NCBI GenBank assembly: GCA_038049695.1
Contig: CP142461.1
Coordinates: forward strand, 39,481,501-39,545,500
Length of the DNA: 64,000 nucleotides
DNA from: Cinnamomum chago
Lineage: Eukaryota; Streptophyta; Magnoliopsida; Laurales; Lauraceae
Direction of reading: 5' to 3'
A model generated the notes under the pieces. It made no database searches, had not been told where the DNA came from, and saw nothing but the letters and a program-made list of their open reading frames with translations. A program made the position numbers and the translations under genes. This document shows positions 46,899-58,433 of the stretch, piece by piece. How positions within the stretch are numbered: position 1 is the stretch's first letter; every line of letters begins with the position of its first letter.

Positions 46899-47040
46899 AT
46901 GCCTCAGCCCTCCCACAAAGAACCCAAAAATCCCACCTTCTCTAATCTCTCCACCCTAGATGACAAATCAGCAAGGGGTAAGATGATAAAGGTCCAACTC
47001 AACCACAACCATTCCCGAATTGAAGTTTTTTCCATCGAAT
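46899..47040 (+). pseudogene. Possible captured host exon resembling an alpha/beta-hydrolase N-terminus
   Basis: The frame from ATG 46899 contains IEVFSIESGPRDAETLIFV, which resembles the strand leading to the HG oxyanion loop of plant alpha/beta hydrolases. A GTACGT follows directly (about 47074) and could be a splice donor. No continuing exon was recognised, so this would be a gene fragment. The resemblance comes from a short stretch and may be chance. Confidence 0.25.
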
Positions 47041-47099
47041 CTGGCCCCAGAGACGCTGAGACCTTGATCTTTGTACGTCACAAAACAGTGTGCCTTATT

Positions 47100-49065
47100 C
47101 AACAAACAAGATAAAAGAAAGAAGAAAAAAAAATAAAACACCATCAGACCAAATAAGAGTGACAAAGAAACCCTAACCCTAATTAGAAAAAAAAAAGTGA
47201 AGAGAGATAATCGTAGATCTATGCTGGGAATATATATGCACAGCTGGGAGAGATTATTTCATAGGATGAGGGCAAGAGAGGATTGGAAGTGATAGGGTGA
47301 GGACTAAAGGGAGTTTTGAGAAAGTAAGTACAAAGATGAAGAGAGAGAAGGAGCAGATACTTTTAAGTTCCAAAGGAAGAGGGAGAATGAAAACGTAAAA
47401 GGAAAGTGAAAATCGTAGTATTTGAAGCAAAAGGCCCGGGTTAATAGTGTTGGAAGTAGGTGGGCCTCGTGGACAGATTTTCAAAACTTTTGATCCACTT
47501 GACTCAGGGATCAAGTACCCATATGACCATAAACCATATCCAGGATGCAATCCCTCCATTTCATCAATCATGTACAGCAATAAAGCTTATAAAAGATAGA
47601 AATCAGCAACTACATACATCCAAAAACAATCCACAACAAATAGAGAAGCAGATTATATCATTGGAGCTTAGTAGTGCTCTAATAGAGAGAAGATAATTAG
47701 TTAGAACAAGAACTTTTCTTGAAGCAAATTAGGATCTCCAAGACCTCGTTGTCTTCCACGCTATGAACCGCTATCAGATCTCTTTTCTCAAGAATATTGG
47801 TGGAAACTTCAAGAGAAAAAACAACTAGAAAATCCAAGGAACTAGTAGAGAAAGAGAGGAGAGAGAGAGAGAGAGTTGTGCAACTGTTGCACAAAGGGGC
47901 CGGGCGTCTTCTCCTATGTATGGACGTCCAAGGGTGGTCAATTCCCCATTTTATAGCCCTTTAAAACTCCTTTTTCACTATTTGAAATAGAAGTCCAACT
48001 CCCATTACAAATTAGCAACTTTCTCCTTTCTAATTATTATAGAAGTCTCACTTCTACAACAACTAGTAACTTACTATTACTACTATTATAAGTCCTACTT
48101 CAAACAGAAATAGTAACTTTCAAATTCCTTCCTTTTGGAGTTCGAATAGGATTAGTATCTTTCTAATTTCTTGGGCAGGCTTGGGGACCACTAGGGAATC
48201 CATAGAAAGCTGGCTCCAACTGGGACACCGCGACCCCACATCTCATGTGCAATTCAGGCCCACAGTTAATTGCAAATAACACCACTATATAAATTCAATT
48301 GCACTCCAGTCTTAGGAATAAATTACAAACAAGACCCTAAACTTCCCGATTACCACAAGTAGGCTCCTATATCAATATCCATGGATCAATTGGAATAAAT
48401 CTGTCTCTTCCAATCCTAGATCCACATCTTATTATCCTTGAGCCCCAATTAATCACGGTGATCATCAGTACCATCGAATTAACTCTTAATCGAGATGGGT
48501 GCGCACTTACTAATGACAAATCCATTAATTGCACAAGGGGATAATATAGATAGATTCCATCTTGACCAGTGGATGTTCCCACAGTCCTACTCCCACATAC
48601 CCAAGACACCGAGGTGTTGACCTACAGTGGGCCTCACTCATTGGTGACTCAAAGCAAATGAATAGATAGAAATTTGAGTACATCAATGTCTCAGGATTGA
48701 GAGCCTATTGCTAGGGAATTATGAGAGCAAACCTTAAACTCGAGACAGTATTCCATATGGTGCTTCTCATGGTCCTTCAATACATCCAATGCACCAACAC
48801 CGTGATCCAGAATCTTACATTCTGATGATCGAGTCAAATCACACTATCTAATAGTGATCAAAGTACTACAACCTTATCAGATGAGATGCCCAGTCTCATC
48901 ACTGGTTGTGAAGATAGTTAAGTATAAGATTTGTGACACATGTCTCCCGTACATGGATCTCATCCATATACATATATCACATTTAATATACTAATGGGAC
49001 CCGGTTCATCTCATGAACCATCAAGTCATATGTATTGGTCATGTGCATTAAGTAATAAAACACCA
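47100..49065 (-). mobile_element. LTR-like sequence on the minus strand (family G, boundaries uncertain)
   Basis: Read on the minus strand from about 49065 (TGTTTTATTACTTAATG), the stretch looks like a copia LTR. It has GTATATGG and CATCTCATCTGATAAGG segments, then a TATA box TATAAAATGGGG (plus 47944-47960), then a CT-rich leader with a (CT)n run (47855-47875). No coding domain, PBS or TSD was found, and its 3' limit is unknown. Confidence 0.35.
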
Positions 49066-50180
49066 TTCATCTCTGATGGACCCAAATTTTCCTTCCTTTC
49101 CTCTCCACTCCGTCCCCGGAGTCACCAAGAAAAGGCCGAATGGAGGGAAGAAAGGGGGAGAAAAAAAGGGTATCAACATTTTTGTACGAGTATGCCATAT
49201 TTTCTATTCTACTTGGAATTTAGAAATGGTGATCCGGAGATCCACCTTTGCAAGTAGAAAGGAAATCAACCTTTTTTCTAACTTTCCATTGCACATATAT
49301 TTAAGAAAAGAGACAGTTTTTTTTTAATAACCTTAGAGGCGATTTTGTTTGCCGTGAAAGGCGATTTACAAATCTCATCAAAATGAAAGACAAAAATTGT
49401 GATTTTTTGTCTCTTAAAGAAAATATAAAGTACAACAGAAAAGTAAGAAAAGGAATCTGAGTTCTCAGGACATTGCGGGGACCAGTTCAGATTGACGGTC
49501 GCAACTCATGTATGGACTTCACCATTGTCCTTCAGATGAGAACACTTGATGCTTTGATTCTTTGGCTTGGCTTGGACTTCAGTTTTTTAGAGGATAAGGA
49601 ACAAGGGAAGGTCCTATACCCAATAAAAAACGAAGAGACGGGCTGAAGAGCCGCATCTTGGCCATGTTGAATGTGAGAAGAGAAGGCTTTTTCTTAGGGG
49701 GGGGGGGGTGTGCCCCCCAAGGGGCTTCAATCACCTTGTGGTATTTACTGCAGCAGAGTCTCTTCAAAGTAGCAGAGCTTCTGGATGATCTTCCTGGCTA
49801 ATTCTCTCCGATTTTTCTGGATGGATTTCTTAATCGATTTCTGGATCCGTTCTTCTTGGAATGATCTCCTATTTATAGGCCTTTGGTAGCCATTTAGGAG
49901 TGTTTATGAGCTTTAATGGCTTTAAAGCTCCATGATGGGAGGAGTTACAAGTTTTTATTTCTTGATTTTGTAACTCCTTTTTCCTTGAATCTGATTGGCC
50001 GATGGAGAATGATGGGCTTTTAATCGTCTTTAGTCTCCATGATGAGAGGAGTTTCATGGCTTTAATGCCATGATGACTTTGACTTGTAACTCTCATTTCC
50101 TTGCTTCTAATTGGGCCGTCCAAAATAATGAACTAATGACCCCATTTGTCAAATAACAGCATTAAGTTGTCGCCGAGATT
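49066..50180. other. Unassigned sequence left of element A2
   Basis: This stretch contains a 13-base G run (about 49698) and two similar blocks with 'ctccatgatg-gaggagtt' (49930 and 50035). The last five bases, AGATT (50176-50180), are the presumed left TSD of A2. No gene was recognised. Confidence 0.3.
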
Positions 50181-51593
50181 TGAAGAGTCGCGGGCCGTGC
50201 CGCGTCTTTTGGAATTCTTCTTACGATGATCGACGATGGATCTTCATGTTGATCAATGTCGGATGATCATGCAACTTCAGTCATAGACTGCTAACAGCGG
50301 GCCGGTACCATCTGTCTTGTCGATTTCTCGATCGGTTGGACAAAAAATTTACTATCTTGGTCGGCTGGTTGGTGATCTTAGAGCGATCAATGACAATTTC
50401 ATGCTCTTGACGGCGGATCCGAGATGTAGACGATGATCAGTCGATTCTGAGCATCAAAAATCAGATTTTCAGGAAATCATAGGGTCTAGATCTCTCGAAA
50501 TGCGAATAGAATCGGAGAATGGGTCTTCCGGCAGAAATCTAGCAACCCGGATTTCCAGGGTCACTGGCAACCATGGGGGAATTTCTCCCCTTTGGTCGCC
50601 GCTTATTTTGTTGTTTTTCGAGCTTTTGTTTCTTTTTTTCTCCTGTATTTTTCTTGACATTTTTCCTCATTTTTTGGCTTGGTTCACCAGAAGAAAACCC
50701 GACAAGAAGTCGTGCAAATCAGAGCACAAAGTTTCTTATTTTTTGGAAAAGCCGAGGACTTTGCCGCGCAGAGTTGCCGATTTTTGTCAAGAGTCGAAAC
50801 TAGGTCAAACGATGTCGGAATGACTTGAAACTTGATGTGAAGCCTCCTGAGCAGCAGATAAGACCAGCCATGGGCTTTTGTTTGAGTTTTGAAGCCGTTT
50901 GGGGTCCCGTTGCTGCTAGGCTTGATCTCGCCGCGAGGAAGATGTCGCGCTTTGATGTGCGATCAACCGATGTCCGATTGACCTGAAATTTGACAGGGAG
51001 CCTATTGGAGTCATTTTGAGATGATCGATTAGCTCCAATTTGGATGTCATGGTCTCTGGGTGCTCCGCCGACGGTAGCCTTAATTTTCTTTCGGAGCATC
51101 AAAGTCGGGTCAAACATTGTCGAAATGACATGAAATTTGATGTGCAACCCTTTTAAGGCATGTTGAAGCTGCCCATGTGCTCTGTTTGATGAGTAATGGT
51201 CCCGGTGGTTCTCGCCGCCGAGGGGCTTGATTTTCTTTCGGAGCGTCGAAGTCGGGTCAAACGTCGCCGGAATGACCTGAAATTTGACGTGAAGCCGTTT
51301 GGAGGTATTTTGAGACCATCCGTAGGCTCAAATCGAAGTTTTGTTGTCTTCGACGCCGCCGCCCCCAGGAGTGCCTGTTTGGCTACCGAAGGAGTGAATG
51401 TAGGCCAAATGATGTTGGAATGGCCCGAAACTTCATGTGAACTCCTCTTTTGGCTGTCTTGAAGGATCTTACAGTTTTCAAGTGATTCTGACAAGATTTG
51501 ATGCTCAAAGTAGCATTGCCCGTTTGTAGTAGGATGCGGCTTCGTGCGGCTTTATGATGTTGAAGAGGCAAAGTGACTTTTTTGGTGTCAACA
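50181..51593 (-). repeat. A2 3' LTR
   Basis: This 1,413-bp LTR begins TGTTGACACC at 51593 (minus strand), directly after the PPT, and ends ...GACTCTTCA at 50181. It has GGTCAAA...TGACC cores near 50803, 50961, 51108, 51257 and 51404. The palindrome block (50540-50600) is much reduced compared with A0 and A1. Confidence 0.88.
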
Positions 51594-51608
51594 AATGCCC
51601 CCTCGAGG
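51594..51608 (-). other. Polypurine tract of A2
   Basis: The minus strand reads CTCGAGGGGGCATT immediately before the LTR start. This confirms both orientation and LTR boundary. Confidence 0.85.
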
Positions 51609-52289
51609 TACAACGACGAGTAGCTTTTGGAGTCGATGTGCCTCGAAGAGAAACTTGAAGGAGAGCTTTTGGTTTGACCAAGAGTTTTTCAGCATTTTTT
51701 TTCTTTTTATGAATAGTCTTTTGAGTTTCTAAGGCAATTTTATGGTAGTGAGAGGGATCAGGTACCATCTCAAAGAAAACTTTCAAAAATGACATGAGGG
51801 AGTTGGATTTGGGTTTTGGATTTTGGGTTCTCCTTTTGATCTTGTGAATCTAAGGGCTTTATGTGGCGCATCAGGCGATCAAGAAGGATTTTTAGTTTTT
51901 GACCTTGTGACCTAACAAGCTGTCTGTGGCAGGTTAGGGGGTTGGGGTTTTATTTTTTGGATTTTGACCTTGTGACCCAACAAGCTGTATGTGGCAAGTT
52001 GGGGGGCCATATTTGGTTTCTGGGGAATGTCAATTTCAAGATTTTGGCTCAATTTGGTATATGAGGTTGGATGGTTTGGTTTTTTGCAAACTCATGAGGC
52101 TCGTTTTTTTTTTCTTTTTTTGAATGGTTCAATTGACTCAAAAGAGGCATGGAACCATTTTGTATGCTCTTGGTAAGAGGAATTTTTTTGAAAGGAAGCC
52201 CCTTTTAGTGCCTAGGTGGTCAAACCTGACTCATGTGGGCTAGCCCATGGGACCTTAAGCTTTTAAAGATGGCTTAGGTCCCACATGGT

Positions 52290-52520
52290 GTCAGTTTGTA
52301 AAGAATATCTAAAAATATCTCTTTTGGATAGAGGATATCTAAAAATATTCTTACTTGGAGAGAATCTCTCATGCTTCCTTGTTTTTGGGAGAGATTTTTT
52401 CAAAGTATCTCTCTTTGGGGAGAGAATATTTCTCATTCCCTTTCTTTTTGGAGAAAATTTCTCAAAGAATCTTCTCTTTATGAGAGAATATCTCAAATCT
52501 CCTTTCTTTTGGGAAGGTTG
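52290..52520 (+). repeat. Imperfect 35-45-bp repeats upstream of the antisense gene
   Basis: Units containing GAGAGAATATCTC(A/T) and CTTTCTTTTTGGGAGA variants recur about five to six times, ending about 60 bp before a plus-strand TATA box. They could be promoter-proximal regulatory repeats. Confidence 0.5.
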
Positions 52521-52582
52521 TTAATTTTTAGCACTTACTTCCTTTCTCTTCTCCTTGTTTCCTCTTTTGATTTGCTCTCTTC

Positions 52583-52590
52583 TATAAAAG
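52583..52590 (+). promoter_or_regulatory. TATA box of the antisense gene in A2
   Basis: TATAAAAG lies on the strand opposite to the element. It is followed by a pyrimidine-rich leader, a GTAAGT splice donor at 52736 and the antisense coding exons. Confidence 0.55.
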
Positions 52591-52735
52591 CAAGAGGAGA
52601 TTGGATCTTTGCTTCTTTGCTTTCTTTCTTTGCAAGAGTCTTCAAGAGTGCTCCAAGATCAAGAATTCTTCTTCTTCTTCAATGATCTTCAAGCTTTTCT
52701 TCTTCTTCTCCATCAATGATTTCAAGTAAGTTTTC

Positions 52736-53709
52736 TTCCTCCACAAGAAATTTTCATTGTAGAAGTAGAATTCTTTCTTTTTCTTTTCTTTTCTTCTTTT
52801 TTTCTTTCTCCTTCTTTTTTTTCTCTTTTCCCTTTTTATTCATGTGTTCTCTTTTTCTTTTTTTTTAATGTGCTGTTTTTTTTTATATTTTTTTGACGTT
52901 TTTTCTTCTTTTTTTTTTGCACGCTTTTTTTCTCTTTTCCTTGGCTGTACGAACCTGGCCATACTGCCACGTGGCAGTCGGCCACGGCCTGTTGTCCAAA
53001 AAATTATTTTTTTTTAAACTTCTCTCTCCTCTTTTTTTTGCTTGTCTTTTTTTGCTCACCGTGATAATGAGGTTTATGCACATGATGATGAGGTTTATGC
53101 ATTCCAAGATGTTCATGCATATTGTCTTTCTTTCTCTTTCTTTTTTAATGCATCAAGATAAAAGGCTAGAATCTCTAGGGCAAGTCAACATGAATTTTGA
53201 CTTTGACAAAGTTTGATTGGTTTTGACCAAATTGGGTTGGAATTGGTCAAACTTTTGTCAAGGATTTCCTAGCATCTAATGCATGATGATTTTTTGGATG
53301 CATGCTTTTTAGTAAATTGATTGGGAGCATGATGATGCATACCTAGAAAGCTTTTGCTATTTTTGGGATTTGGAGCTCGCAGCAATGTTGAGCCCTTTCC
53401 TGATCTTGCTGGGTTTTGAGGAGCTTTACAAGTTTTGGAGTTTGGAGCTCGCAGCGATGTTGAGCCCTTCTTTAAGTTTACGGAGATTTGATGAGATTGG
53501 TTTGATCTCGAAGTAATGTTTGAGTTCAGACCTTCTTTGAGGATACTTCATTGAGCTCATCTTCAAGCTTCCTATCTTTGTCAGGATGTTTCCCTTTTCT
53601 TCGGAATTGTCCCAGAATCATGCCAAAATTTCACTAGAATTTTCTTCTTTTTTATTTAGAAAAATTCTGTCACTCTGATGATTGGTTTTTCCTTTTCCAT
53701 CCCTTGCAG
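52736..53709 (+). other. Putative 5'-UTR intron of the antisense gene
   Basis: The donor GTAAGT (52736) and acceptor CCCTTGCAG (ending 53709) bound a T-rich 974-bp stretch without a useful frame. Fourteen bases after the acceptor the ATG of the coding exon follows (53724). Two copies of GGAGCTCGCAGC(A/G)ATGTTG lie inside (about 53371 and 53446). Confidence 0.5.
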
Positions 53710-53723
53710 GTAGTTCCTCTAGA

Positions 53724-55292
53724 ATGAACAAGGGCAAAGAGCCTGTTACTGATGCACCTCGTCAGTCTACCGGCCTCCTAATGTGGACGTTGAGCAGGCC
53801 TGGGAGAAGGTCCAGTTTGGGGAGAGAAACCTGGAAGAGTGTGACTCCCTCAACCATGATGAGGCAAGAGGAAGAGACCATTGGTGAAGGTATGATTCCT
53901 CCTCTTTCTCTTTTCGTTTCTTTTATTGAGATTTTCTCTTTTTTTTATTCGCCTTTTCTCCCTTTTTCAGTGGAAGATGAGGACTTGGTGATGCCTGAGG
54001 TTTCGGCTGATGAAGCAGTGACGGATCCGATTGCGGCCTCTGAAGAAGAACCGAGGGACTCTGGAGTGATTCCAGAATCTTCACCTGGTATGACTTCTTT
54101 GTGTTTTTTTTTTTTTTTTCGTCTGTGCAGTCATTTGCTAACATGTTGCTTGTTTTTTTGTCAGCTGACTTACCACAGGATTTCGATGATTTCGAGCATC
54201 CATGGACACAGCCTTTGACGACGCTTCAAATGAACTCATGGAGGCAGAAAGTATTTCGTCGATGGTCAAAGAAGGTATTCGTAGCAATAACCCTGATGAT
54301 AATGATTTTTTTTCAACAGGGTCATATTCATACCTCTTTTTTTGTTTTGTTTTGTTGGCAAGTTTTGAGGTAGCAGAATAAGTTCCTCCGTCTTTCTCAG
54401 TGCCAGAGCAGGGGATGCCTGCAGTTGAACCAGAAGCAGGGACTTCTTCTTCCAGTTTTAATGCAGCAGAGATGAAATCGTCTGAGCAGATTCCTTCGCC
54501 AGTGTCTCCGGTTAGAAAGAGTTTAATGATCATTCATCCAGCAGGACATGACACGGGCAGTCGACCAATGGAGAGGGGTGACACTTCGTCCGGGCCATCT
54601 CTTGAGTATGCGAAGAAAGTGTTGAAGAGCGTTTTGAGCTCATGGATTGAAACTCTTTCTTCTGGCCATTTGGAAGCTGGCTTTGGCATGGTTAAGCATG
54701 TACAGGACATCCTTGCTGATAGCGAAGAAGTCGGCCTGGAATTGCAGATGCAAAGGCTTTCATTGATGAAGTCATAGCTTTAGGGAGCAAGTGGAATGAA
54801 ACCAAGAGCTTCCCAAGCGGTGACTTCTTCAATGAGATGTTTTTTAAGCCTTCTGGTGAGGTCAAGTCCGAGTTGGACGAAATCTCGCGGACTCGAAAGC
54901 AATTAGTTCGGGAGAGGAACGTTACCGAGTTGGCTATCATTGGGCTGACAGAAGATCTGCGCCGTGTTGATAGAGAGGTCATTGAGACCAGGCAGCGTCT
55001 TGAGCTATTGGAGGAACAAGCTGCTACAAAATGGGCTGCCATTGTGGAAGCTAGTGCCAGAGAAGGGATTCTGATTCTCCAAGTCGAGGAGGCTGAGAGC
55101 AATCTCCGGAGGAAGACTCAAGAGCACGAGCAATGGCAGATTCTTTGGGAAGAGCTTCCCCGTGCTGCAGATGGATCGCAGCGTTCTACCGCATTCTGTG
55201 GGAAGATTTTGAAGAAGTGTGGCCTTGAAGCTTTAGAGGCTAAAGCCAAGGGTCTGCTCGAGGAGTTGAGTCTTTGGTTGAAGACCATGTGA
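53724..55292 (+). pseudogene. Antisense intron-containing ORF of A2 (coiled-coil protein, function unknown)
   Basis: This gene runs opposite to gag-pol between integrase and the 3' LTR. Exon 1 (53724-53889, MNKGKEPVTDAP...) joins in frame to exon 2 (53971-54087, acidic, VEDEDLVMPEV...) through a GTATGA...TTTTTCAG intron. A second T-rich intron (54088-54164) leads to a third exon. From there the frame is broken: the segments at about 54190-54330, 54400-54770 and 54730-55292 are in different frames, consistent with one-base indels. The C-terminal 150 residues are a charged coiled coil (EVKSELDEISRTRKQLV..., EQAATKWAAIVEAS). Antisense extra ORFs are known in Tat-lineage elements; their role is unknown. 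Introns were inferred from splice signals only. Confidence 0.6.
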
Positions 55293-55547
55293 GACTGAGC
55301 TCCTGATTCTTATAACAAAACTTTTTCTTCTTCTTTTTGGTACCTGTGTATACACACACATATATTTTGGTACTCTTTCTTTTGTAGTGCTTATGGACAA
55401 TTTCTTTTAGCACTTCTCTTTTTTTTGTATTCCCTCTTTTCACTCAAATTCTTTTGTGATAAATTCAAGCAACAGTTAAATGGGAATGTTTGTTTGGAAA
55501 TTTGATCAAATGTTTGTCTTTTTATGAAAAGCCTTTTATCAAATGGT

Positions 55548-56236
55548 TGTTTTACCGTGAGAGCCGAATTTTGAGATGGCATAGAACCCGAATTTTGAGA
55601 TGGCATGGGAGCCAAAATTTGGGTTGACATGGAAGCCGGAATTTTGTGGCGTAAAAACCGAAATTTGGGATGGCATGGAAGCCGGTTTTGTTTGTGGCAT
55701 AGGAGCCAAAAAAAATTTTGAGATGGCGTGAAAGCCAATTTTTGAAATGGCATAAGAGCTGAATTTAGTGGCGTAGGAGTCGAAGTTTTTTTTTTGAAAT
55801 GGCATGAAAGCCAAAATTTGGGTCGGCATGGAAGCCGATTTTATTTGTGGCATGGGAACCAAAATTTTTTGTTTGTCGCATTGATAGCCAGGATTTGTTT
55901 TTTGTTGGCATAGAAACCGAAATTTGTTTTTGGCATGGAAGCCGAAATTTGTTTTTTGCATGGAAGCCGAAATTTTGTGGCGTTTATAACCGATTTTGTG
56001 GCGTTTATAGCCAATTTTTGGCGTGAGAGCCGATTTTTTTTTTTTTTTTTGAAAGCGAAGTTTTATTTTGTTGGCGTGAAAGCCAAGTTTTGTGGCATTT
56101 ATAGCCGATTTTGTGGCGTTGATAGCCAATTTTTGGCATGAGAGCCGGGTTTTTGGCATTTATAGCCGATTTTGGCATGAGAGCTGGGTTTTTGGCATTT
56201 ATAGCCGATTTTTGTGGCATTTGTAGCCGAGTTTTT
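55548..56236 (+). repeat. Tandem array 1 in A2: GGCATGGAAGCCGAAATTT-type units
   Basis: About 25 imperfect 20-35-bp units share a GGC(A/G)T-N-(A/G)AAGCC-GA(A/T)TTT core with T-rich spacers. The right part has GGCGTTTATAGCCGATTTT units. Frames crossing it are low-complexity. The array lies between integrase and the antisense gene. Confidence 0.85.
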
Positions 56237-56245
56237 TATTTTCAA

Positions 56246-56690
56246 AAATGCAAGTATCGATTAAAAGTCGCCTCCCTGCTGAATGGTTTTGCAAGTATCG
56301 ATGGAATATCACCTCCTTGCTCATTAGTTGCGAGTATCGATGGAATGTCGCCTCCTCGCGAATTTGGGCGCAAGTATCGACCAAGCGTTGCTTCCTTGCT
56401 TTTTTGGAAAATTTGGTTTTTTGGGTATCGATTGAATGTTGCTTCCCCACGATTTTTGAAATTTGAGATCTCTCTTTTTTTGGGACCTCGGTTTTTTGTT
56501 TGAATTTTGGGTTTGTGGATATCAACTAGAATGCTGCGTCTCCACGAGTTTTGAAAATTTGCAAGTATCGACAAAGTGTCACTTCCTTGCGATTTTGAAG
56601 TTTTGGAAGTATCGAATAGGGTTCGCATCCTTCCGATTTTTGGGTTTTACGAGTATCGACTGAGCGTTGGTTCCCCGCGGTTTCTAGAAA
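56246..56690 (+). repeat. Tandem array 2 in A2: AAGTATCGAT...TGCCTCC-type units
   Basis: About nine imperfect units of 38-90 bp have the core GCAAGTATCGA(T/C)-(G/C)AA-(T/C)GT(C/T)GC(C/T)TCC(T/C)(T/C)GCGA, starting near 56248, 56291, 56330, 56370, 56424, 56517, 56562, 56605 and 56649. The two arrays are adjacent but unrelated in sequence. Confidence 0.85.
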
Positions 56691-57037
56691 AAACTTTTTT
56701 TTTGTTCAAAGACACGATGGTCGTAAATTTTGAATTAAAACCGTTTTCGGTTGTAAAAGTTAGGGTGGACTAGGGTGGGAATTCCTGAGTCCTGATTTTG
56801 TTTCAAACCATGAATTTTGGGTTCAAGGATCGAAAATTTGGTCAAGTCCGGGAAGAGGCTCCTAAACTAAGATTTGTGGATTTTTTGAACAATGAAACTA
56901 TGAAAGTAAGCATTGTTTTTAATTTTAGAAATCTCAAAATAAGGATGAAAAATCTAAAATAGGCAAGTTCGACGAGCGAGTACCTGAGAATAGGCTTTAG
57001 CCATGCGGGAACTGCTCTGACCCAATGGCGTAAGTCT

Positions 57038-58350
57038 TCAAGGGTAGTACTGCTTCAAGAACTTGTCATTGATGGGCAGCATACATCTGTCGCCCTCCAT
57101 GTTTAGAAGTGCGTATGCACCGTTGGAGAAGACTTTGTCAATGACGAAGGGTCCCTCCCATTTTGGTTCGAGTTTGCCTTTCGATTTGTGGGCGAAAACC
57201 ATCGGCCTTTTTACTGCAAGAACCAAGTCACCCTTTTTGTAGGCGCGTTGCCGGACCCTTTTGAAGAAAGATCCTGCCATGCATGCTTGGTACAGCTCAA
57301 TGCTTTGTAAGGCTTCGAGCCATCTTTCGTCGAGATTATCCAGTTCTTGGAGTCTCAATTTGACATTGCTTTCTTGCGTCATGTCATTTTGTAAAGAGAC
57401 CCTTAGGGAAGGAATTTGTACTTCCAAAGGGAGAACAGCTTCTCATCCATAGACCAAAGAAAACGATGTGCTATGAGTTGGTCCTCGAACGGTGGTTCAA
57501 TAAGCCCACAAAGCTTCAGGTAGTTTGTCTCCCCAGTCTCTTTTGTGACTAGAGACCATTTTCTTGAGAATTTTGCAGAGTGTCTTGTTGAAGGTTTCTG
57601 CTAGTCCGTTCGCTGCCGGATTGTACGGAGTCGAAGGACAACTTTGGATTTTGTACTTATCGCAAAACCTGTAGAATCTGTGATCCCGGAATTGTGGTCT
57701 GTTATCATGGATGAATCTTTTAGGTATGCCGAAGCGACAAATAAAGTTGATGTGCAAGAATTGAATGACTGATGAGGTCTTCATTTCGCTGAGTGCAAAC
57801 GCTTCTAGCCACTTGGAGAAATAGTCCGTAACGGCGAAGATGAAGCGATGACCTTTGCTTGACGGGAGAGAGATAGGACCTATGATGTCCATACCTCAAG
57901 CTCCGAATGGCCATGAGATTGTTGTGGGGTGTAGCCATTCTGGAGGCATATGAACATAGTCTCCATGAACTTGGCATTGGCGACAGCGTTTAGCAAGTTG
58001 CATGGTGTCAGCACCATGGGAGGCCAGTAATATCCCAACCTTTTTATCTAATCGTAGAGCTTGGGACTAGCCTGATGAGCTCCACAAAGACCAGCATGCA
58101 CTTCTTTGAGGGTTTCCTCAGCCTCTTGTTGTGACAAGCAGCGCAGAAGTACTCCGTCAAAGGATTTTCTATAAAGCATTTTTGAAGGTATATCCAAATT
58201 AAAGTTTGGGGCTCGTCTTTGAATGCTTACCCGTTCTTTTGGATCTTCAGGGGGGATTCCAAACATGGTGTAATCAATGAACGGATCTCTCCATTCACCG
58301 ATTGGAGGTTTGAGGATGGAGATCCGACTTTCGGCCATCGGTGGCATTCA
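57038..58350 (-). pseudogene. Integrase of A2
   Basis: This minus-strand region encodes the pol C-terminus, which inserts the cDNA into the chromosome. In order it has a zinc-binding HHCC domain (HAGLCGAH near 58110, CRQC near 57985), a DDE core (D in MDIIGP near 57890, D in DNRPQFRD near 57705, E in NGLAETFNK near 57595) and a C-terminal domain with WEGPFVIDKV and a KQYYP end (57038). The catalytic triad is intact. The gene is broken by stops at 58048-58050, 57896-57898, 57497-57499 and 57443-57445 and by a one-base shift near 58013. Unlike C1 it has no chromodomain. Confidence 0.88.
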
Positions 58351-58433
58351 GCAACTGCTTGGTGTGTGTTAAGAGGAGGGAGAATCCTTCTTTGACACAC
58401 TGTAATTTGCATGTTTTCCCCTTCCTGGATTGC

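Noticed and set aside
49696..49712. Thirteen-base G run
   Set aside because: A homopolymer of unknown accuracy; it could be a low-complexity or sequencing artefact, with no second motif to support a G-quadruplex claim.
55539..56628. Long frames of up to 206 codons on the minus strand across the A2 arrays
   Set aside because: Their repeats follow the DNA tandem units; stops are missing because the unit lacks them, and no homologous domain is evident.
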